Assembly (NCBI RefSeq): GCF_003234565.1 | Contig: NZ_QKTU01000001.1 | Span: forward strand, 62,001 to 126,000 | Length of the DNA: 64,000 nucleotides | Origin: Curtobacterium sp. MCBD17_013 | GTDB taxonomy: Bacteria > Actinomycetota > Actinomycetes > Actinomycetales > Microbacteriaceae | Reading direction: 5' to 3' | Shown here: piece after piece, positions 26,115 to 34,554 of the stretch | Position numbering within the stretch: the stretch's first letter is position 1 | Layout of the letters: the number at the start of each line of letters is the position of its first letter | The notes under the pieces: generated by a model | Told to the model about the DNA's origin: nothing | Seen by the model: the letters and a program-made list of their open reading frames with translations, nothing else | Databases searched by the model: none | Position numbers and translations under genes: made by a program

Positions 26115-27140
26115 ATGCAGTACCGCACTCTCGGCCGCACCGGCATCAAGGTCACCCCGTACGCGCTCGGCGCGATGATGCTCGGGAGTCTCGGCAATCC
26201 GGACCGGAAGGAGGGCGTCCGGATCATCCACCGGGCCCTCGACGCCGGCATCAACCTCGTCGACACCGCCGACCGCTACGGCGACTCCGAGGAGGTCGTC
26301 GGCGAAGCGCTGAAGGGCCGCCGCGACGACGTCGTCCTCGCCACGAAGTTCTGGGGTCCCGTGGACGACGACGTCAACCACCGGGGCGCGTCGCGGCGCT
26401 GGATCACCCAGGCGGTCGAGCGATCGCTCCGCCGCCTGCAGACCGACCACATCGACCTGTACCAGCTCCACCGCCCGGACCCCGACACCGACATCGACGA
26501 GACGCTGTCGGCGCTCACCGACCTCGTGCGGCAGGGCAAGGTCCGCGCGATCGGGTCGTCCTCGATGCGCGGCTCCGAGATCGTCGAGGCGCAGTGGACG
26601 TCCGAGCGCCGCGGGTTCGAGCGGTTCCGCACCGAACAGCCGAACTACTCGATCCTCGACCGTGAGATCGAGCGCGAGATCCTCCCCGTCGCCGAGCGCT
26701 ACGGCATGGGGACCCTGGTCTACAGCCCGCTCGCCGGTGGCACCCTGACCGGGCGCTACCGGGCGGGTCAGGACAACGACGTGTTCCGCTCGTCGGTCTC
26801 CGGGATGCGGCACTTCCGTGACGAACGTCGCCTCGCCACCGTCGAGCAGCTCATCACGCTGGCCCAGGAGGTCGGTGTCCCACTCACCCACCTCGCGATG
26901 TCCTTCGTGATCCCGCACCCCGGGGTGACCTCCGCCATCGCCGGACCCCGGACCATGGAGCAGCTCGAGGACACGCTCGCCGGGATCGACGTCGCGCTGT
27001 CGGACGAGGTGCTCGACCGGATCGACGCGATCGTCCCGCCCGGCGAGAGCGTCGGGGCGATGGACATGGTCTACCGCGGCCCGGAGGTCGGCGACCCGGC
27101 GCTGCGCCGCCGCCCGGCCGCGGAGCGCTCCGCCGCCTGA
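26115..27140 (+). CDS. Aldo/keto reductase, TetR-controlled
   Basis: A 341-aa reductase of the YajO/Tas-like AKR branch. The tetrad is D50 and Y55 in VDTADRYGDSE, K78 in ATKFW and H119 in YQLHRPD. It has the usual C-terminal cofactor segment (AIAGPRTMEQLEDTL). The ATG at 26115 lies in a leader with GGAG near 26107. It is divergent from a TetR regulator with two operators between them, a layout typical of reductases induced by electrophiles such as alpha,beta-unsaturated aldehydes or quinones. The inducer is not known. Confidence 0.87.
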   Translation: MQYRTLGRTGIKVTPYALGAMMLGSLGNPDRKEGVRIIHRALDAGINLVDTADRYGDSEEVVGEALKGRRDDVVLATKFWGPVDDDVNHRGASRRWITQAVERSLRRLQTDHIDLYQLHRPDPDTDIDETLSALTDLVRQGKVRAIGSSSMRGSEIVEAQWTSERRGFERFRTEQPNYSILDREIEREILPVAERYGMGTLVYSPLAGGTLTGRYRAGQDNDVFRSSVSGMRHFRDERRLATVEQLITLAQEVGVPLTHLAMSFVIPHPGVTSAIAGPRTMEQLEDTLAGIDVALSDEVLDRIDAIVPPGESVGAMDMVYRGPEVGDPALRRRPAAERSAA

Positions 27141-27156
27141 CCGTCCCGTTCTTCCG

Positions 27157-27214
27157 CGAGATCGCAGTCGTTGCCGGTATCTGCGGCTCCAGAGCGGCAA
27201 CAACTGCGATCTCG
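27157..27214. repeat. 58-bp palindromic element, copy 1 (intergenic)
   Basis: The left arm CGAGATCGCAGTCGTTGCCG (27157-27176) pairs with the right arm 27195-27214 at 19 of 20 positions, around an 18-base loop. The flanking CTTCCG and CGAAG extend the pairing. It lies between the end of the aldo/keto reductase and the end of a convergent gene. Three more copies with the same 20-18-20 layout are at 31666, 54840 and 55223. Confidence 0.88.
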
Positions 27215-27250
27215 ACGAAGGGGGGGTGACCGGGCCGGTGGGAGCGCTGG

Positions 27251-28153
27251 TCAGCGCAGCGCGGAGAGGGCGTCCGTCGACGCCGAGTGCGTGGCGCCGT
27301 CGCTCGTCGTCCAGGTCACGGTCAGGTCTCCGAGGTCCCCGGTGTCCCGGTCCGCCGGCGGCCACCACGCGGTCCACAGGCCGTCCCCGACGGTCGTCGT
27401 GATCGTCCGGCCTGAGGCGGTGTGGAGGACGACGCCCGTGACGTCCGGCCCGACCTGGCCGTACGCGCGGCTGATCGCCTGGCCGCCCGATCCGTTCATC
27501 TCGGTGCTCTGGACGTTGACCGTCCCGGCGGCGAGCACCGGCAGCGGGGTCGAGCGGTCGTCGATGAGCTCCCACGACACGACATGTCCGGAGCCGACGA
27601 GGCACCAGCGCCGCGCGCCGTCGCCCGCGCTCGACACCACCATGGTCAGGACCGAGCCGCGGCGGTCGACGTCCGACACCGAGATCCGTCCGGCCGTCGA
27701 GGTCGCGTCGGTGCCCACCGACCTCGTGCACTGCTGCGCGATCGCCTCGATCGACGAGGACGTCGCCGACGGGTGCGAGGGGACCGCCGTCCACGAGGCG
27801 ATCTCGGCCGTCGACAGGCTCGTCGCGTGTCCCGGCAGCTGGTGGTACAGGTCGCGGGCGATCGGCAGGCCGACCACGGCGCCGCCGAGGAGCAGCGCGC
27901 CGCCCGCCACGGTGGCACCGGTCGCCCAGGCGGCCCGTGTGACCGGTCCGCGCCCGGTGCGTGTCGCCGGCATCGGCCGGGAGGCCCGGGACGAGCCCGT
28001 CACGCGGACCACCTCCGGCTCGGGGTCGAGTCGGACGATCGCGGCGAGGAGGCGCTCCGCGCGGTCGACCTCGCTCGGGGTCAGGTCGGTGCGGGGCTCG
28101 GTGTCGAGGCCGCCGAGCTCGTGCTCGAGTCGTGTTGCGTGCGGTCGTGTCAT
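27251..28153 (-). CDS. Membrane-anchored partner of the ECF sigma factor
   Basis: A 300-aa protein with a cytoplasmic N-terminal part of about 73 residues, one transmembrane helix (about 74-98) and a 200-residue extracytoplasmic domain rich in Ser and Thr with two cysteines. Its ATG (28153) overlaps the stop of the sigma factor gene by 4 bp. That topology and coupling fit an anti-sigma factor, but I see no ZAS (HxxxCxxC) motif, so the assignment rests on context. The external domain may be a sensor or carbohydrate-binding-like domain of unknown type. Confidence 0.65.
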   Translation of the reverse strand: MTRPHATRLEHELGGLDTEPRTDLTPSEVDRAERLLAAIVRLDPEPEVVRVTGSSRASRPMPATRTGRGPVTRAAWATGATVAGGALLLGGAVVGLPIARDLYHQLPGHATSLSTAEIASWTAVPSHPSATSSSIEAIAQQCTRSVGTDATSTAGRISVSDVDRRGSVLTMVVSSAGDGARRWCLVGSGHVVSWELIDDRSTPLPVLAAGTVNVQSTEMNGSGGQAISRAYGQVGPDVTGVVLHTASGRTITTTVGDGLWTAWWPPADRDTGDLGDLTVTWTTSDGATHSASTDALSALR

Positions 28154-28860
28154 CGTCGTGCCTTCCGGTCGAGGCGGAGTGCGGTCATCGCGGTGGGGGA
28201 GTCCGGGTGGTCGGGGCCCGGATCCGCGTCGGGGGTGGGCCAGCTGGCGAACGGGTGCGGGGCCTCCCGGCCGGTGTCGGGGGTGGGCCAGATGGCGGCG
28301 GGCGGCTGGGCCTCCCGGCCGGTGTCGGGGTGCGTGGCGGCGGCCGGTGCCGTCGACGATCCGCGTCGCTCGCCCTCGTCGGAGTCGCGGAGCACCGCTG
28401 CCAGGCGGCGTCGGGCGCGACTGGCGCGCATCGAGTAGGCCGCACGGCTGATGCCGAGGACGGCGGCGGCTTGCGCTCCGGTCATGCCCTCCCAGACCTG
28501 CAGGGCCAGGGCCTCCTGGTCGAGCTCGTCGAGCGAGCGCCACGCGAGGGCGAGGTCGTGCCGACGTTCGAGCGCCGCGATCGGGTCGTCGCTCGGAACC
28601 GCGACCGATGCCTCACCCTGCACCCGGACGGCGAGTCCGGTCCGACGTCCGGCGCTCCGGGCGGCGTTGAGCATGACGTTCCGCGCCGTCCGGTAGAGCC
28701 AGGGGAGCGGTGCGACGAGCATCTCGTCCTGCCGGCGCCACGCGGCGACGAAGGTCTCGGACACGACGTCGTCCACGGCCGCCGGGTGCGCTCGTCGACG
28801 GACGAACCGCAGCACCGCGGGGTAGTGGAGCCGGTACAGCTCGGTGAATGTGGGGTCCAC
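28150..28860 (-). CDS. ECF-type RNA polymerase sigma factor with repeat tail
   Basis: A 236-aa sigma-70-family protein. Region 2 spans about residues 13-45 (YPAVLRFVRRR...DDVVSETFVAAWRR) and region 4 spans about 113-152 (ALALQVWEGMTGAQAAAVLGIS). Core ECF factors end near residue 165. Here about 70 more Pro-rich residues follow, built from a 16-aa unit (TGREA...WPTPD) present twice. The start is GTG at 28860 with GAAGGAG upstream. It is coupled to a membrane partner gene, which suggests control by an external signal. Confidence 0.85.
   Translation of the reverse strand: MDPTFTELYRLHYPAVLRFVRRRAHPAAVDDVVSETFVAAWRRQDEMLVAPLPWLYRTARNVMLNAARSAGRRTGLAVRVQGEASVAVPSDDPIAALERRHDLALAWRSLDELDQEALALQVWEGMTGAQAAAVLGISRAAYSMRASRARRRLAAVLRDSDEGERRGSSTAPAAATHPDTGREAQPPAAIWPTPDTGREAPHPFASWPTPDADPGPDHPDSPTAMTALRLDRKARR
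28228..28323 (-). repeat. 48-bp tandem duplication in the sigma-factor tail
   Basis: Two adjacent 48-bp units begin GTCGGGGGTGGGCCAG and end GGCCTCCCGGCCGG. The unit is exactly 16 codons, so the duplication keeps the frame. Each unit contains one copy of the window's recurrent GGCCTCCCGGCC motif. Confidence 0.75.
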
Positions 28861-28980
28861 GGGACTCCTTCGGATCGGTGGTCACCCTGGATGTGTCCGG
28901 CACGCCCCAGTGTGCAACCGCTACCGCCCCGTCTGGCCGCCGAGTGTGTACGACGCGCGACGGGGAGGGACGGCGCCCGC

Positions 28981-30423
28981 CTATCCGGCCGAGGACGGCG
29001 GCGCCTCCTGGGTCGCCAGGACCGAGTGCCGCCGTGAGTACCCGAAGTAGACCCCGAGACCGATCGCGAACCACACGCCGAACCGCACCCACGTCTCCCA
29101 CTGGAGGAACGTCACCAGCCACAGGGACGCCATCACCCCGATCACGGGCACGACGGGCATGAGCGGCAGTCGGAACTGGCGGGGGATCTCTGGACGCCGG
29201 TAGCGGAGGACCACCACGGCCGAGCAGACCACGACGAAGGCGAGCAGGATGCCGATGTTCGTCAGCTCCGCGACGGTGCCGATCGGCAGCAGCCCCGCCA
29301 GGACCGCCGCCGCCGCGCCCGCGATCCACGTCACGCGCGTCGGGACGTGTCGCTTCGGGTCCGTCTTGGCGAACCACGCGGGCAGCAGGCCGTCGCGGCT
29401 CATCGAGAACCACACGCGCGAGACCCCGAGCAGGAACGTCAGGAGCACCGTGACGATGCCGATGATCGCGCCCACGGCGATGACGTCCGCCACGCCCCCG
29501 AGCCCGACCGACGCGAACGCGGTCGCGAAGCCCGACGCCGGGTCGATCTCCGTGTACCGCTGCATGCCCGTGAGCACCAGGGTGGCCAGCACGTACAACA
29601 CCATGGCGATCCCGAGCGACAGCAGGATCGCCTTCGGCATGTGCTTCCGCGCGTCCTTCGACTCCTCCGCCGCGGTGCTCATGGCGTCGTACCCGAACAC
29701 CGCGAAGAACACGGTCGCCGCCCCGGTCATCACCCCGCCGAAGCCGTGCGGGAAGTACGGATGGTAGTTCGCCGCCCGGATGTGGAAGACGCCGAGCACG
29801 ACGATGAGCACGACGAGTGCGACCTTGATCCCCACCGCCACGAACTCGAACCGCGCTGCACTCCGGATGCCCCGGGTCAGGACGAACGCCGTGAGCAGAC
29901 AGAGTGCGATCGCGAACACGTCGACGACGTGGCCGTGCCCCGTTCCCGGGGCGCCGAGCATCCACGCCGGGAGGTCGAGACCCACCTGCCCGAGCAGGAA
30001 CCCGACGTACCCCGAGATGCCGATCGCGACCACCGCCACGATCGCCGTGTACTCGAGGAGCAGGTCCCAGCCGATGAACCAGGCGACGAGCTCGCCGAGC
30101 ACCGCGTAGCCGTACGTGTAGGCGCTGCCGGCCTTCGGGATCATCCCCGCGAACTCGGCGTACGACAGCGCTGCCGCCGCGCTCGCGACCCCGGCGACGA
30201 GGAACGAGATGAGCACCGCGGGTCCTGCCGTCTGGTGCGCGACCTGGCCCGCGAGGGTGAAGATCCCCGCGCCGATGATGCCGCCGACGCCGATCGCGGT
30301 GAGCTGCCAGAGGCCCAGGTGGCGAGCGAGACCGCCGGGCGGGGACCCCGCGCCCGGATCGTCCTCGACCTGGTCGATCGGCTTGCGGCGGAACAGGTCG
30401 CGCCGCGCTGACGTCGTCGTCAC
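28981..30423 (-). CDS. APC-family amino acid permease
   Basis: A 480-aa transporter with twelve hydrophobic helices. The first helix contains GVGGIIGAGIFTLAG, the glycine-rich substrate loop of the amino acid-polyamine-organocation superfamily, and SYAEFAGMIPKAGSAYTY follows in helix three. This resembles the cationic amino acid transporter branch (YfnA/CAT type). The start is GTG at 30423, with AGGAT nine bases upstream. It lies alone between the sigma factor and the PHP gene; the 137-bp gap upstream (30424-30560) holds only GC-rich imperfect repeats. Confidence 0.88.
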   Translation of the reverse strand: MTTTSARRDLFRRKPIDQVEDDPGAGSPPGGLARHLGLWQLTAIGVGGIIGAGIFTLAGQVAHQTAGPAVLISFLVAGVASAAAALSYAEFAGMIPKAGSAYTYGYAVLGELVAWFIGWDLLLEYTAIVAVVAIGISGYVGFLLGQVGLDLPAWMLGAPGTGHGHVVDVFAIALCLLTAFVLTRGIRSAARFEFVAVGIKVALVVLIVVLGVFHIRAANYHPYFPHGFGGVMTGAATVFFAVFGYDAMSTAAEESKDARKHMPKAILLSLGIAMVLYVLATLVLTGMQRYTEIDPASGFATAFASVGLGGVADVIAVGAIIGIVTVLLTFLLGVSRVWFSMSRDGLLPAWFAKTDPKRHVPTRVTWIAGAAAAVLAGLLPIGTVAELTNIGILLAFVVVCSAVVVLRYRRPEIPRQFRLPLMPVVPVIGVMASLWLVTFLQWETWVRFGVWFAIGLGVYFGYSRRHSVLATQEAPPSSAG

Positions 30424-30560
30424 GCGTTCATCCTGTCACTCTGCTCAGCCGTTGGCGCCCCCGGCCCCGATCCCGCGGCATTCGTGGGTGGTCGGCGGCC
30501 GGTCGCCGGTGGCTTGTGGCCTGTGGCCGGTGGCCCTCGGACAGCGGGGGCGGACGGCCG

Positions 30561-31589
30561 TCAGGCCTGCGGATGCGCCCAGGCCAGGAGGCGCTCCACC
30601 GGCCACGTCGTCACGATGCGGTCGGCCGGCACCCCGTTCTGCGCCGCCCGCTCCGCCCCGAGCCGCAGGAAGTCGAGCTGTCCGGGCGCGTGTGCGTCGG
30701 TGTCGATGCTGAACAGACAGCCCACCTCGAGCGCGAGCTGGATGAGGTCGTCCGGCGGGTCCTGTCGCTCGGGTCGACTGTTGATCTCGACCGCGACGTC
30801 GTGCTCCACGCACGCCTCGAACACCGCACGCGCGTCGAACGTCGACTGCGGGCGCTCGCCGCGGGACCCCTGCACGAGGCGGCCGGTGCAGTGCCCGAGG
30901 ACGTTCGTGTGCGGATCACGGATGCCGCCGAGCATGCGCTCCGTCATCGTGCGGCGGTCAGCGCGGAGCTTCGAGTGCACGCTCGCGACGACGACGTCGA
31001 GCCGGTCGAGCATCGCCGGGGTCTGGTCGAGCGTGCCGTCCTCGAGGATGTCGACCTCGATCCCGCTGAGCACCCGGACGTCGGGGTGGTCCGCCCGGAC
31101 GTCGTCGAGCACGCCGAGCTGTTCGATCAGGCGCTCGGCGGTCAGACCGTGCGCGACGGTCAGGTTGGGCGAGTGGTCGGTGAGCGCGATGTACTCGCGC
31201 CCCAGGGTCCGCGCCGCCTCGACCATGAGCGGGATGGGCGTGCCGCCGTCCGACCACTCACTGTGGCAGTGCAGGTCGCCGCGCAGGTCGGCCAGGAGGC
31301 CCGCCCCGGCCTCGCTCGTCGTCTCGCGTTCCCGGTCGCGCAGGGCCTGCAGGTAGTCGGGCACGCGGCCCTCGAGCGCCTGGCCGATCACCTCGAGGCT
31401 GCGGGAACCGACCCCCTTGGTGCGGGCGAGTGCGCCGGAGCGGAGCCGGGCCTCCACATCGTCGTCGGACCGACCGGCGATCGCGGCGGCCGCCGTGCGG
31501 AACGCCTGCACCTTGAACGACGGAGCGAGGTCCCGTTCGAGCCAGAAGGCGATCTCCTGCAGGGCGTCGACGGGGTGCACGCCGTCCAT
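30561..31589 (-). CDS. PHP-domain phosphoesterase, PolX C-terminal-like
   Basis: A 342-aa protein. The first 110 residues form a helix-hairpin-helix-type region (KVQAFRTAAAAI, GVGSRSLEVIGQAL) like the N-terminus of PolX-type DNA polymerases. The PHP domain follows with metal motifs DLHCHSEWSDG, ALTDHSP, GIEVDI, VVASVHSK, LGHCTGR and FSIDTDAH. There is no polymerase palm, so it is likely a stand-alone phosphatase or 3'-5' exonuclease. The ATG at 31589 follows an 8-bp tandem repeat. Confidence 0.85.
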   Translation of the reverse strand: MDGVHPVDALQEIAFWLERDLAPSFKVQAFRTAAAAIAGRSDDDVEARLRSGALARTKGVGSRSLEVIGQALEGRVPDYLQALRDRERETTSEAGAGLLADLRGDLHCHSEWSDGGTPIPLMVEAARTLGREYIALTDHSPNLTVAHGLTAERLIEQLGVLDDVRADHPDVRVLSGIEVDILEDGTLDQTPAMLDRLDVVVASVHSKLRADRRTMTERMLGGIRDPHTNVLGHCTGRLVQGSRGERPQSTFDARAVFEACVEHDVAVEINSRPERQDPPDDLIQLALEVGCLFSIDTDAHAPGQLDFLRLGAERAAQNGVPADRIVTTWPVERLLAWAHPQA

Positions 31590-31595
31590 CCTGCT

Positions 31596-31626
31596 CGTCC
31601 GGGCGTCCGGGCGTCCGGGCGTCCGG
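31596..31626. repeat. 8-bp tandem repeat (CGTCCGGG)4
   Basis: Three perfect CGTCCGGG units and a 7-bp fourth lie immediately upstream of the PHP gene start at 31589. They fall in its untranslated leader or promoter, where copy-number change could affect expression. Confidence 0.75.
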
Positions 31627-31665
31627 CGTCCCGGTGGCCGGGTGGCCGGCACCCGACCGTTCCGA

Positions 31666-31723
31666 CGAAGTCCCAGTCGTCGTCGTTCCGAGGCCGGTCA
31701 GAACGGCAACGACTGCGATCTCG
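31666..31723. repeat. 58-bp palindromic element, copy 2 (degenerate left arm)
   Basis: The right arm CGGCAACGACTGCGATCTCG (31704-31723) is identical to that of copy 4. The left arm (31666-31685) matches the consensus at 15 of 20 positions, so the hairpin is weakened. The 18-base loop length is kept. It lies in the gap between the PHP gene and the tagatose-bisphosphate aldolase gene. Confidence 0.75.
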
Positions 31724-31753
31724 CGGAAGGGGGAGCGGGGGAGCGGCCGGCGG

Positions 31754-33034
31754 TCAGCCGACGCTGTGTCCGCAGGCCGCCGCGTAGTCGCGGAGGACCT
31801 CGCGCACGGCGTCGACCGCGAGGGCCTCGGGCTCCGGCGCCAGCACGCCCTGCCGCACCCGCGTGAACTGCTTCGGCAGGAACTGCCCGATCAGCGGCTC
31901 GGGGATCCCGGACGCGGTCAGGTTGGTGAACAACCGGTCGACGCGCTCCTCGACCTCGGGCGAGGCCCAGTAGTAGCGGATGCGGTCGCTGTAGCTGTAC
32001 CGGCGGGCGATGCGCTGCTCCTCGGCGTCGCCCTCGTAGTAGTGCTCCCAGTACCCGGGATCGGCGACCATCCGCTCGTCCATGAACGCGACGAGGTCGG
32101 AGCGCTCGCCGGCGGGCACGAGTTCGTCCTCGATCGCGGCGAGGGCGAACAGGGCCTCGCGCAGGGCGAACGTCAGCCCCGGCCCGACCTTGAGCACGGC
32201 CCAGTGGTCCTCGACGAGCTCGGTCAGGTGGCCGCGGGTCTGGTAGTCGGTGCTGTGCGCCTCGAACACCATGTCGGGCTCGTCGTCGAGGACCCGCTGC
32301 AGCTGCTGCGTCGCCGTCCGGTCGTAGTCGATCACCTTGAGGTGGTCGAACTCGACGCCGGGCTGCACGACGAGTGCGACGACCCGCGGCCACACCGCGT
32401 CGAGGCCGCGGTCGCGCAGGGCGCCCTGGTGGGCGTCGAGGGTCTCGCGTGCGGCCGCGGGACTCGTCGGCTGGAGCGCGCCGAGGGTCTCGTGCGCGCC
32501 TCCCGGCACGGGCACCTCGGTGCCGATCACGTACACGGGCGGTTCGCCGTCGGCCGGCCGGGCGGCCTCGGCGATCGCGATGAGCCGGGCCGCGCGTTCG
32601 GCGACGACGGCGTCGGGCAGGGGCGTGGGGTCGCCGTCGAGCCGCATGCTGCAGTCGATGTGGAGTTTGGCGTACCCGGCGGCGGCGTACGCGGCGACGA
32701 GGTCGTCGGCCTTCGGCATCGCCTGATCCGGCGTCTCACGCTGCCACCGGTTCGGCCCGAGGTGGTCCCCGCCGAGCACCAGGCGGTCGCGGGGGAAGGA
32801 CTCCTCGTCGGCGAAGCCGAGCACCTGGTCGCGGAACTGCTCCGGCGTGAGCCCCGTGTACCCGCCGAACTGGTCGACCTGGTTCGAGGTCGCCTCGATG
32901 AGCAGGACGGAGCCGTCCTCGAGGGCCTGCCGCATCGACGCCCGCAGCACGAGGGGGTGCGCGGAGCAGACGGAGGTGATCCCGACGGTGTCGCCGCCGC
33001 GGTGCCGACGGACGATGGCTTCGACCTGGTTCAT
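31754..33034 (-). CDS. Tagatose-1,6-bisphosphate aldolase, GatZ/KbaZ family
   Basis: A 426-aa protein of the GatZ/KbaZ family at full length. Family landmarks include ITSVCSAHPLVLRA near residue 20, LIEATSNQVDQFGGYTGL, LGGDHLGPNRWQ and VFEAHSTDYQT. In E. coli these proteins pair with GatY/KbaY in the cleavage of tagatose 1,6-bisphosphate, ending galactitol and N-acetylgalactosamine breakdown. No GatY/KbaY gene is in the window. It is downstream of a GH4 gene and a DeoR gene on the same strand, and divergent from an operon with an AgaS-like isomerase, which fits a tagatose-phosphate route. It may instead act as an epimerase. Confidence 0.87.
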   Translation of the reverse strand: MNQVEAIVRRHRGGDTVGITSVCSAHPLVLRASMRQALEDGSVLLIEATSNQVDQFGGYTGLTPEQFRDQVLGFADEESFPRDRLVLGGDHLGPNRWQRETPDQAMPKADDLVAAYAAAGYAKLHIDCSMRLDGDPTPLPDAVVAERAARLIAIAEAARPADGEPPVYVIGTEVPVPGGAHETLGALQPTSPAAARETLDAHQGALRDRGLDAVWPRVVALVVQPGVEFDHLKVIDYDRTATQQLQRVLDDEPDMVFEAHSTDYQTRGHLTELVEDHWAVLKVGPGLTFALREALFALAAIEDELVPAGERSDLVAFMDERMVADPGYWEHYYEGDAEEQRIARRYSYSDRIRYYWASPEVEERVDRLFTNLTASGIPEPLIGQFLPKQFTRVRQGVLAPEPEALAVDAVREVLRDYAAACGHSVG

Positions 33035-33158
33035 GTCGTGGGGTTCCTTCCAGCGCGGTGAGCGCGGTCCGTGGTCGACGACGGGACGTCGACCGGGAAC
33101 GGGTGCATCGGGACCAGCATGGCGGTTCCCGACGCACCCGATGGTGGTGCGGCGGCGA

Positions 33159-34457
33159 TCAGTGGAGACGCAGCGCCTGTGGGATCCGGTCGCCGTGCGC
33201 CTCGAGCAGCTCGTCGCACATCGCGTGGATGTCGTCCAGGCTCAGTGACGCGGCGGCGTTCGGGTCGAGCATCGCGGCGTGGTAGACGTGGTCGCGGTCG
33301 CCCTCGAGGACGGCCTTGACCGTGAGTTCGACGACGTTGAGGAACGTCCGGTTGAGCGCGACGAGCTGCGCGGGCAGTGCGCCCACGGACTGCGGGTGCA
33401 GGCCGTCGGCGTCGACCGTCGCGGGGACCTCGATCGCGCACTCGTCGGGGAGGTTCGCGATCTTGCCGTTGTTCACGACGTTGACGTACAGGTCCGTCGG
33501 TTGACCGGTCACCTGCGCGCGGATGTACTCCGACGCCATCTCCGAGGTGGGCTCGAGCGTGAGTTCCCCGCCGCCCTCGAGGATGTGCTTCGTCTCGTCG
33601 AGCTCGTCGAGGTTCTCCTCGGAGCGGCGCAGGTACTCGCCGACCGGGATGCGGAACCGATCGATCGCGGCGTCGTCGTGCATGAGCCACGGCACGTACT
33701 CGGCCGAGTGCTCGCTCGACTCGGTGGGGAAGTACCCGAACCGGCGGAAGATCTCGACGCGCACGCGGCGCTGCAGCTCCGGGTCGGCCTCGACGACCTC
33801 GCGGAGGCGCGGGTACAGGTCCTCGCCGTCGCGGGTGAACCGGAGGACGAACGCCTGGTGGTTGAAGCCGGCGGTGACGTACTCGATCTCGTCCTGCGGA
33901 ACGCCGACGAGCTCGGCGAGCTGGCGGTGGGTGTCGCGCACGGAGTGGCACAGGCCGACGACGCGCTGGAAGGGCGTGCTCGCCGCGACGGCCCACGGCA
34001 GCATCGCCATCGGGTTGCTGTAGTTGAGGAGCGTGGAGTCGGGCGCGACCTCGGCGAGGTCGTTCCCGATGCCCTGGAGCACGGGGATGGTACGGAGGCC
34101 GCGGAAGATGCCGCCGACGCCGATCGTGTCGCCGATCGTCTGACGCAGCCCGTACTTCGCGGGGATGTCGAAGTCGAGGCGGGTCGCCGCGTACCCGCCG
34201 ACCTGGATCTCGTTGATGACGAAGTCGGCACCCTCGAGCGCGGCGCGTCGGTCGATGTCGGAGCTGATGCGCGCGCCGGCTCCGGCCAGGTCGGACACCC
34301 GGCCGGCGAGGGCCTCGGCGTACCCGAGACGCTCGGCGTCGATGTCGTGGAGCGACAGCTCGAGCTGTCCCTGGAGCTCCGGGTAGGTGCACAGATCGGT
34401 GACGACGTTGCGGGTGAACTCGACGCTCCCGGCGCCGATGAAGGCTACTTTGACCAC
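33159..34457 (-). CDS. GH4 glycosidase (alpha-galactosidase/glucosidase-like), copy 1
   Basis: A 432-aa NAD- and Mn-dependent glycosidase of family 4. The Rossmann start is VKVAFIGAGSVEFTR, and NYSNPMAM (145-152), the metal-binding C170-H171 in GLCHSV and N199-H200 in AGFNHQAF follow. GH4 enzymes oxidise C3 of the sugar, eliminate the aglycone and reduce the product back, and can act on alpha- or beta-linked galactosides, glucosides or uronides. I start it at GTG 34457, which gives the canonical N-terminus. It is expected to cleave the imported oligosaccharide. A 124-bp gap (33035-33158) before the aldolase gene holds an imperfect hairpin. Confidence 0.88.
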   Translation of the reverse strand: MVKVAFIGAGSVEFTRNVVTDLCTYPELQGQLELSLHDIDAERLGYAEALAGRVSDLAGAGARISSDIDRRAALEGADFVINEIQVGGYAATRLDFDIPAKYGLRQTIGDTIGVGGIFRGLRTIPVLQGIGNDLAEVAPDSTLLNYSNPMAMLPWAVAASTPFQRVVGLCHSVRDTHRQLAELVGVPQDEIEYVTAGFNHQAFVLRFTRDGEDLYPRLREVVEADPELQRRVRVEIFRRFGYFPTESSEHSAEYVPWLMHDDAAIDRFRIPVGEYLRRSEENLDELDETKHILEGGGELTLEPTSEMASEYIRAQVTGQPTDLYVNVVNNGKIANLPDECAIEVPATVDADGLHPQSVGALPAQLVALNRTFLNVVELTVKAVLEGDRDHVYHAAMLDPNAAASLSLDDIHAMCDELLEAHGDRIPQALRLH

Positions 34458-34477
34458 GCGCTCACCCTGGCACGTGC

Positions 34478-34493
34478 TGCGCGTTGTGTGCAA
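34478..34493 (-). promoter_or_regulatory. DeoR-type operator, TTGCACACAACGCGCA
   Basis: Read on the minus strand this 16-mer matches the palindrome at 339-354 at 15 of 16 positions. It is 21 bp upstream of the GH4 start codon, in the 97-bp gap after the DeoR gene. A TTGCGCATTC word lies next to it (34494-34503, minus strand). Confidence 0.6.
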
Positions 34494-34554
34494 TGAATGC
34501 GCAAGAACTGCGACGCGAACTGCGCGAAGCGGCGGCGAGCGCCATGCGTCGGGA

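Noticed and set aside
33101..33139. Imperfect hairpin between the GH4 and aldolase genes as a terminator
   Set aside because: The stem has a mismatch and a long loop, and both genes appear to be one operon; an attenuator is possible but too weak to list as a feature.
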